Positions 17,692 to 27,622 are shown, numbered from the stretch's first letter. The stretch: 64,000 nucleotides of DNA from CBDFKF01 sp965248765 (GCA_965248765.1 CBDFKF010000004.1:1550001-1614000), one strand, 5' to 3'. Numbers and translations are program-made. The notes: a model not told the origin generated them from the sequence alone.

Positions 17692-18786
17692 TTATCCACT
17701 GGAAAGGCTCGCCCCATATTCATCAAAAAGATTGCGACAACTGAAGTCCTTTCGCACATGAATCTTAATGTCCTCAGCCTCGTAGCCCAGGAGTTCTAAT
17801 ATGCGCTGTTTCATAACTTTACAATCTGTCGCGGAGAGATCGTATCCCGTTGAAAGAACCATCTTCGCATTTGCCTTACTGGTAGGCTTCAGGAGCGCCA
17901 TATTCTGCGGATGAAACGCAAATCCTAGAAACACCACGAGCTCCGCTTCCGAGACGGCTCTTCTTATGTCCGCGATCGCTTCTTCGTCCTCAACGCGTTC
18001 GGTGAATGTCTTGATCTGGTCTACCAAAGGTAACAGCTGCTGCGGGTACCGAGGGCTGTCACCGAACGCGGTTCCCCCACGGGCTTGCCACGGCAGAGCA
18101 CCGACCTTGCCATATGGATGATAAACGGAGAACGTATCCATTAGGCTCTGCGCCTGTTCGGTCCCAACAGTGAAGTAGGTTTGTATTGCGTGGTATGAGA
18201 AATGTTCAATGCAGCGATCATAATTGAAGGTGATAACTGATACGTTGTCGAAAACACGTTCGATGTCGCCCGTATTTCTCTTTTCGCCTAGAATCCTGAT
18301 GAACGGGATGTATCAAGATTCTTTAATAGACTCGTAATTCGGCGAGGGAAGGTGTCCTCGAGGGTAAAGCCGGCTCTTCTTTTCAGCTTCCAAAATGCTC
18401 TGAGCGATCGCGAGTTTGCCGCAGAATTGGACCTTCTCATCCGTGCCTTGGGTGTGAATATACTCACCTATGGAGACGTGTACCGGCATTGCATCGCTAA
18501 TTTGCACGGCGGCTCGCCGAAATTGGTTGAAGTCACCACCCGCCATCCGCGCGTAGTGCGACAAAGCGTCACTGATCGCGCTGTCCCCGCTTATCAACTG
18601 GTTGCCGCCGGAGTCGAATTTGATATCGAGTTTGTGAGCAATCTCGTTCTTTAGGTCTGGTCCTGCGGGCAGTCCAACTTCGTGGCTTGCACCCGCGCCC
18701 ACGACAAAAAGGGTCTTTGACGCAAGCATGTCTATGAGAAATTGGGCGCTTGCTTCAGTCGAAGATGGAAGAGCGCGCGAGCGCAC
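17692..18786 (-). pseudogene. SIR2-like domain protein with one in-frame TGA
   Basis: Two frames of 157 and 149 residues are in phase and separated by a single TGA at 18313-18315 (PNYESIKES-stop-YIPFIRILGE). Together they give about 364 codons. The N-terminus holds the SIR2-type nucleotide-binding loop VVGAGASHEVGLPAGPDL (glycines near residue 30); after the stop come VITFNYDRCIEH, VYHPYGKVG and ELVVFLGFAFHPQNM, the usual order in SIR2-like NADase proteins of defence islands. The stop could be a single-base change from a sense codon such as TGG. Base composition is visibly AT-richer than both neighbours, suggesting transfer. Likely inactive unless read through. Cellular role unproven. Confidence 0.78.
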
Positions 18787-18819
18787 TGGCGGTCGCGCCG
18801 TCTCCTAATTGCCGACACT

Positions 18820-20022
18820 CTAGCCCTTGAGCTTGGCGACGGCCCGGCCGATGCGCTCTACCGCCTCGCGCAGGCGCTCGACCGGCTCGTTCGAGAAGAT
18901 GATGCGCACGTGCCCGACCGCGGTCGACGGGCCCCAGGTGCCCATGGGCGTCACCGCGACATTGACCTCCTTCAGCAGATAGTGGGCGAACTTCGGATCG
19001 TGCGCCTCGAGCGCGCGATGATCCAACAGGAACCACCAGCCGCCTTCCGGGGCAACGCAGCTCAGGCCGGGAATGGCGTTGAGACCCGCTGCGGCGGTGC
19101 GGCCCCGTTCGGCGAGAATATCGGCGCACGTGCGGGCATAGGCATCGGCGCCGGCATGGTCCTTCAACAGCGCGATGACCCCGGCTTGGGCGAAGGCGCT
19201 GGTCAGCGTCCCGTTGTACATGTGCGCCTTGCCGATGTGCTCGATCACCTCTTTGTCGCCGACGGCCCAGCCAATCCGCCACGCCGTCATGTTGTAGTCC
19301 TTGGAGACGCCATCGAGGATGATCGTCCGCTCCCGCATCCCCGGCCATGTCGCGATGTTGGGTGCCCGGTCGACATCGAACGTCAGTCGCGAGGTCGGTG
19401 CCACATAGATGATCCAGAGGTCGCGGCGTTTCGCGAGGTCGGCGATCGCGTCGAGCTCTTCTTTGGTGTAGAGCGCGCCGGTCGGCATGTTGGTGGCGTT
19501 GAAGACGATTGCCTTGACGCTGGGGTCTTCCCCCTGGCGTTCGAGCTCCTCGAGGTCGAGCCGCCAGCCCTTCTCCTCGCGCAAGCGTACGAACTTCGGC
19601 ACCCCGTGGGCGAGCCGGATACGGTTGATGATGCCGGAGTACGCCGGCTCGGGCATGATCACCCCATCGCCGGGGTCGAGCAGCGCGAGCAACGTCGATA
19701 GCGTGCCCTCCTGGGCCCCGTTGGTGATGATCACCTCGCTCGGCCAGTCGTAGTCGAGGCCATCCTCGCGGCGCAGACGCTCGGCGACCGCTTGGCGCAG
19801 GTCGCGCAGGCCCACCAGCGGCAGCCAGCTGTTGTATTCGTCCTTGCCGACCGCGTTGCGCGTGGCCTGGACCGCGATCTCGGGCGGCGGGATGTCGCTG
19901 TCTGCGTTCTCGAGTCGATAGGCGCGCTCGCCGCCCGCTTCCATGTCCCGCTCGTCGGCGAGATCGCCCATGATGTCGAGACCGATACGCGGCAGCGCTC
20001 GCATACGCTCGGCAATCTGCAT
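18820..20022 (-). CDS. Pyridoxal-phosphate aminotransferase, class I/II
   Basis: 400 residues, fold-type I aminotransferase. The PLP lysine lies in DGVSKDYNMTAWRIGWAVG (about residue 235) with the conserved arginine just after it. Other landmarks are NGAQEGTLSTLLALLDPGDG (cofactor phosphate region), EPAYSGIINR, and FNATNMPTGALY, which replaces the common NPxNPTG. Context suggests processing of amino acids freed by the neighbouring uptake and hydrolase genes; the specific substrate is not deducible. Confidence 0.9.
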   Translation of the reverse strand: MQIAERMRALPRIGLDIMGDLADERDMEAGGERAYRLENADSDIPPPEIAVQATRNAVGKDEYNSWLPLVGLRDLRQAVAERLRREDGLDYDWPSEVIITNGAQEGTLSTLLALLDPGDGVIMPEPAYSGIINRIRLAHGVPKFVRLREEKGWRLDLEELERQGEDPSVKAIVFNATNMPTGALYTKEELDAIADLAKRRDLWIIYVAPTSRLTFDVDRAPNIATWPGMRERTIILDGVSKDYNMTAWRIGWAVGDKEVIEHIGKAHMYNGTLTSAFAQAGVIALLKDHAGADAYARTCADILAERGRTAAAGLNAIPGLSCVAPEGGWWFLLDHRALEAHDPKFAHYLLKEVNVAVTPMGTWGPSTAVGHVRIIFSNEPVERLREAVERIGRAVAKLKG

Positions 20023-20109
20023 GCCGTTTTTCTCCCTGTCGGCTGGCTTGGCGGGGCCGCGATTATCGGGGGGCGACGTTTCTCTGTCGAGCCGCGCCCG
20101 CGGCCCCTT

Positions 20110-22353
20110 TCAGAAATCCCGATCGGCGGCGAAGCGCCTCAGCACGTTGCCGGTCAGGCGCGAGACGTTGTTGTCGTAGTTGTTGTGGGCAAGGCTGCCG
20201 CACCAGGCCATCGAGCTGAAAGCAAAGACCGCGCCGCCGTTCGGCGTCTCATGGAACACGAGGTCGGCGCGGATCTGATCGTGCATGGTGCCGAGCTGAT
20301 CGGGCATCGGCACCAGGCTCTGCTCGGGCACCAGCATGAAGGTATCGCTCAGTTCATCGGCGCGGGCGACCACCAGCGCATGGCGCGGTGTTCCCAGCGT
20401 GCGATCGGCGCAGTCGACCTCGAGTCCCGCCGCGCCGTTGCCGATCAACCCGAAGTCGCCGATCGCCTCGTTTTCGCCGATGCCCTCAAAGGCCCAGGCA
20501 ATGCGCGGATCGAGGCTCGCCGCCGTGCGCCGGTAGCCGATCGAGAAGTCGAAGCCTTGGGCAGTGAAGCCGGCGCCGGTCAGAATGTTCGGCGTCCGCC
20601 CCTGATGGCGAAGCAAGCCGCCGTACTGGCCGGTGAAGCTGTGGTAATCCTCGCCGGGATCGGCCTTCCAGGCCCGGGTCGAGCCTTCGGTGCGGCGCAC
20701 CTCGATCACCCCGGGTAGGCGCGGGTGATAGGCGATGTGCCAGTAGAAGCCGTTGCCGCCCATGTACATCAGACGCCCGCCTTGGTCCGTGTAGGCGTGG
20801 ATGGCGTCCCACATCGCGGTCGAGACGTACTCGGGATGGGTGCCGGTCAGCACCGCCCGATAGGGCTTGAGGAGCTGGGCACCCTCGGCCTCGAGGTCCT
20901 CATCGGTGATTACGTCGAAGGCGAAGCCCTGGGCATCGAGCCAGTCGGTGAGGTGGGTATCGGCGTTATAGCCCCACAGCTCGGAGCCGGTCGCGGCGAG
21001 CGAAAGCTTGGCCTTGGGCCGGTGGTTGATGAGTGGTCGCAGCCGTGAGGAATAGCAGATGCCGCTGCCGTCGCTGTGGCACTCGTACATAGAACCCGCA
21101 AGCTCGGGGTGCTTCTTGAGGTGCTCCTCCCACGGGTAAATCGTCAGCACCCGGTCGGTCAGCAGCTCGACCACCGGGAAGTCGAACACGAAGAGGTAGT
21201 TGCCGTAGGCCATGTACGAGGCGGTCGAAGCGAGGAAGGCGATCGTCGCCGTCGCGGTGCCCCGCGGCGGTCGCACGAAGAATGGGATGTAGTCCTCATC
21301 GCCGCCAGCGCTTAAGCGCGCGGCGTAACAACCGCTCCGCATCGTGCGCGGAATGGTCAGCGCGAAGGACTCCTCCCAGCCGCAGTCGTAGAGGTCATCG
21401 TCGTGGAAGTGGATCGCGCCATACTGATCGGGCGCGTGCTTCCAGCACATCTCGCTGCGGTCCCAGTTGTGCCCCGTCATGCCGCGCGCGGGCAGGTTGA
21501 CCGTCTCGCCGTGGAGGCAGTTGCCCGAGACATCGCGCAAATGCCCTGTCGCGATGTCGCGCGAGAAATCCCACGCGCCGACCACGGCGTACCTGAGATC
21601 GCCGACGAGCGGCCCATGTTGAAGCGCCATCATCTCGGCGCGGTCGAGAACGCGGTTCGCCAAACGAGGCGCGTCGATCTTGCCGTTGTAGTGACCGGCG
21701 GTCCGCAGCCGGCCCTTCAGGCTGCCGCTGGTGTGCGCCGCGAACATCAACGGCGCGGTGCCGAGATCGTCGAGCCGTAGCCGGACCTTGGCCGCACCCT
21801 TCCCAACCGGCGTCTCGAACGCCCGCCGCACCTGTGCTTCCTGGCGCACCGTCACCGCGCCGGTTCGGGAATCGTAGGACGCTGCGACGAGGTACCACTC
21901 ACGTTCCAGGAGGGCTGTGCCGGTGCTGACGGTCGCGACGGCGACCCCATCGCCAATCCTGAGCGCAAGTGCTCCCCCCGCATCGATCAAGAGCTGAAAG
22001 CCGCGCCGCTCGCGCGCCGACCACTTGGCGATGATCGTCTGCTCGCCCTTGTGCGGGGTGGTCGGCCAGATCATCGCCTGGACAGTGAAGCTCGCGATGT
22101 CGCTGAGCGCCGGTCGGTGCTGCACCACACCGTAGGAGCCGATCAAGATCTCCTGCTTGCGTCCGCGATAACGTTTATTGGCCGCGGTGCGGACCACCTC
22201 CTCCTTGTAACCCGGGCCGGCCGGGTTCTCATCGCCGCAGATGATTCGCACGATGTCGGCCCTATAACTCTTCGGCCCATCGCAGCTCACGTGGAAGCGA
22301 ATGGTCTCGCCCGGCGCGACGCTGATCTCGTCGGCATACCCGATGATCTTCAT
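20110..22353 (-). CDS. N,N-dimethylformamidase large-subunit-like protein
   Basis: 747 residues from the ATG at 22353 (MKIIGYADEISVAPGETIRF). The N-terminal region, about 90-290, resembles a LamG/concanavalin-like domain (FTVQAMIWPTTPHKGEQTII). The C-terminal half carries the DMFase large-subunit region: ASTASYMAYGNYLFVF, MYECHSDGSGICYSSRLRPL, SELWGYNADTHLTDWLD and GGRLMYMGGNGFYWHIAYH. Characterised relatives hydrolyse DMF to dimethylamine and formate with a small partner subunit, which is absent here. Its ribosome site GAGGAG lies inside the last codons of the P460-like gene, so the pair is coupled. The natural substrate could be another small amide. Confidence 0.82.
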   Translation of the reverse strand: MKIIGYADEISVAPGETIRFHVSCDGPKSYRADIVRIICGDENPAGPGYKEEVVRTAANKRYRGRKQEILIGSYGVVQHRPALSDIASFTVQAMIWPTTPHKGEQTIIAKWSARERRGFQLLIDAGGALALRIGDGVAVATVSTGTALLEREWYLVAASYDSRTGAVTVRQEAQVRRAFETPVGKGAAKVRLRLDDLGTAPLMFAAHTSGSLKGRLRTAGHYNGKIDAPRLANRVLDRAEMMALQHGPLVGDLRYAVVGAWDFSRDIATGHLRDVSGNCLHGETVNLPARGMTGHNWDRSEMCWKHAPDQYGAIHFHDDDLYDCGWEESFALTIPRTMRSGCYAARLSAGGDEDYIPFFVRPPRGTATATIAFLASTASYMAYGNYLFVFDFPVVELLTDRVLTIYPWEEHLKKHPELAGSMYECHSDGSGICYSSRLRPLINHRPKAKLSLAATGSELWGYNADTHLTDWLDAQGFAFDVITDEDLEAEGAQLLKPYRAVLTGTHPEYVSTAMWDAIHAYTDQGGRLMYMGGNGFYWHIAYHPRLPGVIEVRRTEGSTRAWKADPGEDYHSFTGQYGGLLRHQGRTPNILTGAGFTAQGFDFSIGYRRTAASLDPRIAWAFEGIGENEAIGDFGLIGNGAAGLEVDCADRTLGTPRHALVVARADELSDTFMLVPEQSLVPMPDQLGTMHDQIRADLVFHETPNGGAVFAFSSMAWCGSLAHNNYDNNVSRLTGNVLRRFAADRDF

Positions 22354-22360
22354 GACGCGC

Positions 22361-22864
22361 TCACTGCTCCTCAAGCGGGTTGAGAAAATGCACCCACTGG
22401 TCTTCCGGAATAAAGAACAGATGGTCGTGCTCGTCGCCGGCAGCGATGTGGCATTCGCGGCAGTACTCGACACGCTCTGAGTTCTCACCGCCGGTCGTGC
22501 CGAACAGCCGGCCGTCGGGGGTGATCATCGTGTAGCGCCAGTCGCGGCCCTCAGCGTGGAACCCGGGCGCCATCTTCTCCATCAACGCTAGAGGCCCGAT
22601 CAGCACGTCGCCGAGCTCGGTCACCTCAAAGGAATCCTTGGCGAGCAACGATCCGACCGGCAGGGTGCCAGCGCTTTCGCCACGGCCGTAGGCCCTGGCT
22701 TCGGCACTAGCGTAGTTATTGACGTAGCGGTTGCCGTGGGTCGCCGACAGGTACGGTGTCCGGTTGTAGCGACGCCACGTTCGGTACACCCATGAGGCGG
22801 CTATAGCCGAGACGTCCGCCGCCAGGATCGCGGCCAATCGGCGGGCATGGCGCTCCCCCGTCAT
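22361..22864 (-). CDS. Cytochrome P460-like domain fused to an adenylate cyclase N-terminal remnant
   Basis: 167 residues from the ATG at 22864. The first 18 (MTGERHARRLAAILAADV) match the standard N-terminus of class III adenylate cyclases; the next cyclase residues GYSRLMG occur one frame off. From about residue 25 a cytochrome P460-type domain follows (SATHGNRYVNNYAS, LPVGSLLAKDSFEVTELG) with the haem motif CRECH near the end. P460 proteins are normally exported, but here no signal peptide remains, so haem attachment is doubtful. A GTG at 22897 is an alternative start. It lies seven bases upstream of the DMFase-like gene. It may be a decayed gene kept only as leader for its neighbour. Confidence 0.65.
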   Translation of the reverse strand: MTGERHARRLAAILAADVSAIAASWVYRTWRRYNRTPYLSATHGNRYVNNYASAEARAYGRGESAGTLPVGSLLAKDSFEVTELGDVLIGPLALMEKMAPGFHAEGRDWRYTMITPDGRLFGTTGGENSERVEYCRECHIAAGDEHDHLFFIPEDQWVHFLNPLEEQ

Positions 22865-23038
22865 ATCGATCCTCGCGCCCCGGGAAGAGGCGGCCACACC
22901 TTAGCGATGTTTGCCTAACTTGGGGACCAACGCGGCTTGAGCGAGCCGGCGGCCGGCGCGCTTGGCAATCGAGCGTGCTGCCGCCAAAGTTGTTCGAGTC
23001 GGCGGCCGTGCGTGCCGCCTTGGCAAGGGAGGGATCGC

Positions 23039-23545
23039 ATGTCCAAACCATCCATCGTCAACCTTGAGGAGGTCCCGTTGGTGGGCCACTTCGATGGTTT
23101 TGAGGATTTCGCCGGGCCGATGCCGGAGCCGGCACGGGGCGGGAAATGGGGCAAGGTAAGCCAAGCGCTCGGGGCGCAGAAGATCGGCTGCTCGCTGACC
23201 GTGGTGCCGGCCGGCAAGACGATGTTTCCCTACCACCGCCACCATGCCAACGAGGAGATGGTCTATGTCCTCTCCGGCAGCGGCACCCTCCGCTACGACG
23301 GCGAGGAGCACGCCATCGGCGAGGGCGATATGATCCTCTTCCCGGTCGATTCGGCACACCAGATCCGCAACACCTCCGACGCCGAACTCCGCTATCTCGC
23401 GTTCAGCACACTGATCTTCCCGGAAGTGTGCGAATACCCCGATAGCGGCAAAGTGAGCGCGATGCCGATGCCCGATCGCAATCGCTTCCACATCTCGCAC
23501 ACCGCCGACAAGCGGCCTTACTGGGAGGGCGAGACGCTCGAATAG
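23039..23545 (+). CDS. Cupin domain protein
   Basis: 168 residues from the ATG at 23039, preceded by a good ribosome site (AAGGGAGGGA). Cupin motif 1 appears as YHRHHANEEMVYVLSGSGTL and motif 2 as GEGDMILFPVDSAHQIRN, giving the usual His/Glu metal site. A C-terminal extension after the barrel (PDRNRFHISHTADKRPYWEGE) is common in sugar or small-molecule-binding cupins. Transcribed divergently from the P460-like gene with about 170 bases between. Specific function not known. Confidence 0.88.
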   Translation: MSKPSIVNLEEVPLVGHFDGFEDFAGPMPEPARGGKWGKVSQALGAQKIGCSLTVVPAGKTMFPYHRHHANEEMVYVLSGSGTLRYDGEEHAIGEGDMILFPVDSAHQIRNTSDAELRYLAFSTLIFPEVCEYPDSGKVSAMPMPDRNRFHISHTADKRPYWEGETLE

Positions 23546-23557
23546 ACTGGCTTTGCG

Positions 23558-24941
23558 TCACGCGGCGCGCAGCGTCGCCTCGGCGCGCCGGCGTGCCGCC
23601 TCGGCCTGCTCTTCCTCGCCGAGACCGGCGAGCGCCCGTGCATACTCGCGCCAGGCCTTGGCACTGAACGGCCGTTCGGCCAAGCGCTCCGCCAATAGCG
23701 CCCGCGCCTCGGTGAAGCGGTCCGCCTGGAGCGCGGCGGCAATCAAGAGCTGAGCGAACAGATCGCGTTGGGCATCGCTGCCGCCGATTCGCCATAGCTC
23801 GTAGCGCACGGGTGCCAGCCGTTCGAAAGCGCCGGCCGATCCCCTTGGTGGAATGTGCAGATCGCTTCGGCGAGCGCCAGCCCGGCCGTCGCGATCACAC
23901 GTGCCTGGCTCCCGGTTCCGTGGGCGGCCGCCTTGGTTGAGGCGAGCATATCGGCCGCGGCCGGTCGGCCCGTGCGCGCGAGTGCGATGAGGTAGTGCGC
24001 ATCGGCGAACGCGAGGAGGTGGTGATCGATGCGATCTTCGCAGAGGCCCGCGAGCTCGTCCCAGCGATCGCCGACGTCAAGTCCCCGGTCCTCGAGCCGC
24101 CACAACGCAGCCACTGCGTTGCAGATGTCGAGATAATGGTCGGTGCGCTCCTTGCGCACCCAGCCGTCATAAACGTCAAGGGCTGCTTCATGCTCGTCGA
24201 GCTCGAGGTGGAACAGAACGCGGTGCCACCAGACGTGGTAGGCGAAGTTGTTGATCGCGCCCCAGTCAGCCTCGAAACCGCGGATCCAGTCGATCCCTTC
24301 GCGGTGGCGGCCCGCATCTCCATGACGTGGGCCACGGCGTGCGCCGCCCAGATATCGCCACGGTTATGGTCGACGGCACGCCGGCCCTGTTCCTCGGCCC
24401 GTGGGAAATCGCTGCACTCCTCGAGCCCGAAGGCGTACATCCCGTGCACGAAGCCGACACCAGGGGTCGCCTCCGACCACGCGGGTAGAACGCGGGCAGC
24501 GGAATCGCGCATACGGCGCGGATCGCCGCTGTAGAAATGCGTGTAGTGCGCCAGCCTCAGCGCCAGCACGTCCGTCGGATGATCGAGGAGTATCCGCTCC
24601 CAATTGTCGGCGGCTCTGCGCCAATCACCATCGCACCAGGCGCTGAGTGCGCAGGCATGGTCGCGTTCGTGGTCGTAGGCTCCGCGCGCGGTGATCGAGG
24701 CCTCCGCCGCTTCAAGCGCCTGTCGCGCTCTTTTCTCGAGCGCGGGCAGGGCGAACAGCTTGAAGAAACATCCCCTCGCGATGTGGCCCATGGCGAAGTC
24801 GGGGTCCGCTCCAAGCGCCGCCTTGAGGTGCTCGCCGGTATCGAGCCCGAAGCCAAGGTAGGCATCGACCGCCGCCTCGAAGTGCCGGATCGCCTCATCG
24901 CTGTCGGCCGTGATCGGAACGCCGCGCTTGTCCATTGTCAT
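23558..24941 (-). pseudogene. TPR protein (TTC38-like) with two frameshifts
   Basis: Reading from 24941, the frame gives MTMDKRGVPITADSDEAIRH, then DPDFAMGHIARGCFFKL, and stays coding until HVMEMR near 24315, where one base seems missing (CGGGCC where CAGGGCC is expected). Coding continues in the next frame as GRHREGIDWIRGFEADWG to ICTFHQGDRPA near 23838, where a second one-base loss moves it to the third frame, ending AFERLAPVRYELWRIGG and ARALAGLGEEEQAEAARR. The three frames use all three phases in order. The family resembles tetratricopeptide repeat protein 38. Either a pseudogene or two sequencing errors. Confidence 0.8.
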
Positions 24942-25039
24942 CGCGGGAACCTCGGATCGGGGCTTCCCTTGTAAAGCCCTGCCCGCCTTACCACAATGAA
25001 ACGGCGGAGAGGCTGCGCGGCGGGGCCGAGGGACCGACC

Positions 25040-26254
25040 ATGACTGTTCAACTAAGCGACGAGCAACACCACATCCGGGGCCGTGCCCAAGAGCTTGCGC
25101 AGGGCCATGTGAAGGCTCGTGCGGCCGAGGTTGACGACAGCGAGGCCTATCCCTGGGACACGGTGAAACTCATGACGGAGGCCGGTTTCTTCGGTATGAC
25201 GATTCCGTCCGCCTACGGTGGTGGTGGCCGATCCTATCTGGATGCGGTGCTGGTGATCGAGGAGCTGGCCAAGGCGTGTGGCGTTACCGGGCGAATCGCG
25301 GTCGAGGCCAATATGGGCGCAGTCAGCGCGATCATGGCCTATGGCACCGAAGATCAGAAGCGGCTCGCCGCCAACCTCGTGCTGGCGGGGGATAAACCCG
25401 CCATCTGCATAACCGAGCCGGGCGCGGGCAGCGCAGCCACGGAGATGACCACGCGCGCCGACAAGCGCGGTAACCGCTACGTCCTCAACGGCCACAAACA
25501 CTGGATCACCGGTGCAGGCGTTTCGCAGCTGCATCTCATTTTCGCTCGTGTGTTCGACGAATCGGGTGAGGAGGAGGGGATAGGCGGGTTCATCGCGCTC
25601 CGCGAGGAAACGGCGGGGCTGCGCATCGGCAAGCGCGAGCCGACCATGGGCTTGCGCGGCATGCCCGAGGCCGAGCTCTTTTTCGAGGACATGGAGCTTG
25701 CGCCGTCAGCATTGCTGCTGGCGCCGCGAGGGTTGCGCCGCGGCTTCGCCGATCTGATGGATGCCTACAACGCCCAGCGTGTCGGCGCCGGCACGGTGGC
25801 GTTCGGCATCGCCGAGGGCGCCTACGAAGATGCCTTGGCGTACAGCCAAGAGCGCGAGCAGTTCGGCCGGCCGATCTGCGAGTTCCAAGGCCTGCAATGG
25901 ATGCTGGCCGACATGAGCATCCAGATCGAGGCGGCTCGCGGCCTCCTTTATGGCGCCGCCGTACCTGGCGGCGATGGCTTCCCCGACTCGCTGGCAGCGG
26001 CCCAGGCCAAGGTGTTCGCCTCCGAAATGGCGATCAGGGTCACCAACGAAGCGCTGCAGATTTTCGGCGCCAAAGGCTATTCGCGAAACAGCGGCCACGA
26101 ACGCCGGGTACGCGATGCACGCATGTTCACGATCGGTGGGGGTACGGCGCAAATTCTGCGTACCGTGATCGCTTCCCGGCTCCTCGGGCGTAAGCTGCCG
26201 CAAACCCGCGATGGTCATCTGAAGCTGGTGCAACGCGAGGCGGCCGAGCGGTAG
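25040..26254 (+). CDS. Acyl-CoA dehydrogenase family flavoprotein
   Basis: 404 residues from the ATG at 25040 (MTVQLSDEQHHIRGRAQELA); the open frame upstream is not conserved. The flavin and substrate segments are clear: ICITEPGAGSAATEMTTRA, HWITGAGVSQLHLIFARV, MGLRGMPEAELFFEDM, and the C-terminal signature QIFGAKGYSRNSGHERRVRD. It oxidises an acyl-CoA thioester and passes electrons to ETF. No thiolase or CoA ligase lies nearby, so the pathway is open. Confidence 0.92.
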   Translation: MTVQLSDEQHHIRGRAQELAQGHVKARAAEVDDSEAYPWDTVKLMTEAGFFGMTIPSAYGGGGRSYLDAVLVIEELAKACGVTGRIAVEANMGAVSAIMAYGTEDQKRLAANLVLAGDKPAICITEPGAGSAATEMTTRADKRGNRYVLNGHKHWITGAGVSQLHLIFARVFDESGEEEGIGGFIALREETAGLRIGKREPTMGLRGMPEAELFFEDMELAPSALLLAPRGLRRGFADLMDAYNAQRVGAGTVAFGIAEGAYEDALAYSQEREQFGRPICEFQGLQWMLADMSIQIEAARGLLYGAAVPGGDGFPDSLAAAQAKVFASEMAIRVTNEALQIFGAKGYSRNSGHERRVRDARMFTIGGGTAQILRTVIASRLLGRKLPQTRDGHLKLVQREAAER

Positions 26255-26272
26255 AAGGCAGCCGGACTTCGT

Positions 26273-27622
26273 TCACACCTTGATCTCGGCCCAACGGCGA
26301 CCGCGCCACAGGGCGCCGAAGATGGCGGCTTGCAGGGTGCGAGAGCCAACCTGGCAGGCCCAGATGCCGAACAGGCCCCAGCCGAAATATGGTCCTGCGA
26401 GCCACGAGAGCGGCAGGCCGATCAGCCACTGGGTTGACACCGAGACTGTCATGACCTGGCGCGCGGCACCGGCGCCGAGGAGAGCGTTCATCAGCACCAG
26501 AGTCACTGCTTCGATCCCCATGCTCACGCCTACGAGCTGCAGAGACAGACGAGCAAGTTCGATCACTCGCTCATCGTGCAGGAAGCCCGAGAGTAGAAGC
26601 TCCGGCAGAATCAGCGCCAACAACCCGAGCGATGCCATGATGGCAAAGGCGATCTTGACCACATCCCATCCCCAACGATGGGCATCCTCCGGATCGCCGC
26701 GTCCAAGCGCCTGGCTGACCAGCGAAGTGGCGGCCAGCCCGAGGCCGTTGCCCGGGAGATAGGCAACCAGCAGCAGGTTGATCATCACATTCGCGGCGGC
26801 AACCTCGGCTGTTCCCACTTGGCCGATGATCCAGAACAGTGCGCTGATCCCGGTCGCGAACAGAAACATCTGCAGACCCGCCGGGACCGCGAGCCGCAAC
26901 ATGGTGATGATCGTCTCCCAGCCGGGCAGCTCGCGCAGGAAACCGTTGGGGCGCGCGCGGCGCATGCCCATCCAGACGTAACAGGCCGTGCCGATATAAA
27001 GCGCGATGGTCGTGCCGATACCGGCTCCGACCGTACCGAGACCCGGCCAATCGAAGGCTCCGAAAATCAGCACATAGCTGATCGGTATGTTCGAAATGTG
27101 CATGATCAGGACCACGCGTAGGTAGACGCGCGACATGTTGATGCCATTCCAGAAACCGCGGAACGAGAAGTTCATCCCGATCGCGAAGATTCCCCACAAG
27201 CGCGCTTCGAAGTACGGCGTGCCCTCGGCAATCACCGCAGGATCATCGATCAGGATCCCGATCACGGCCGGCGCGAGCCACAGCAACACGACCAAGATCG
27301 GAGCGGCGATCGCGACAGCGAGCAACAGGCCGCCGTTGAGAGGGACGGCGGTCTCGCTCTCACGACCTTGGCCGTTGCGACGTGCCGCCATGGTCTGGAC
27401 GCCCGAGGAGAGCCCCATCACGAAGGCCATCGCCATGAAGTTGGCAAAGCTCGCAAGCCCGACCGCCGCCAGGGCTGTCGGACCGAGAGCGCCGACCATC
27501 GCCGTGTCGACCAGATTCAGCACGTTCTGCGAGGCCATCCCGCCCATGATCGGCAGCGAGATATCCAGGATGGTGCGCAGTCGGTCCCGGCCGATCGTAG
27601 GGGTGTTGCTCTGTGCGGTCAT
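26273..27622 (-). CDS. MATE family efflux transporter
   Basis: 449 residues, with about 12 hydrophobic helices in two similar halves, as in multidrug and toxin extrusion pumps driven by sodium or protons. Landmarks are PIMGGMASQNVLNLVDTAMV in helix 1 and a second, related segment MFLFATGISALFWIIGQVGT opening the C-terminal half. Converges with the acyl-CoA dehydrogenase gene (19-base gap) and diverges from hsp20. Substrate unknown. Confidence 0.92.
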   Translation of the reverse strand: MTAQSNTPTIGRDRLRTILDISLPIMGGMASQNVLNLVDTAMVGALGPTALAAVGLASFANFMAMAFVMGLSSGVQTMAARRNGQGRESETAVPLNGGLLLAVAIAAPILVVLLWLAPAVIGILIDDPAVIAEGTPYFEARLWGIFAIGMNFSFRGFWNGINMSRVYLRVVLIMHISNIPISYVLIFGAFDWPGLGTVGAGIGTTIALYIGTACYVWMGMRRARPNGFLRELPGWETIITMLRLAVPAGLQMFLFATGISALFWIIGQVGTAEVAAANVMINLLLVAYLPGNGLGLAATSLVSQALGRGDPEDAHRWGWDVVKIAFAIMASLGLLALILPELLLSGFLHDERVIELARLSLQLVGVSMGIEAVTLVLMNALLGAGAARQVMTVSVSTQWLIGLPLSWLAGPYFGWGLFGIWACQVGSRTLQAAIFGALWRGRRWAEIKV

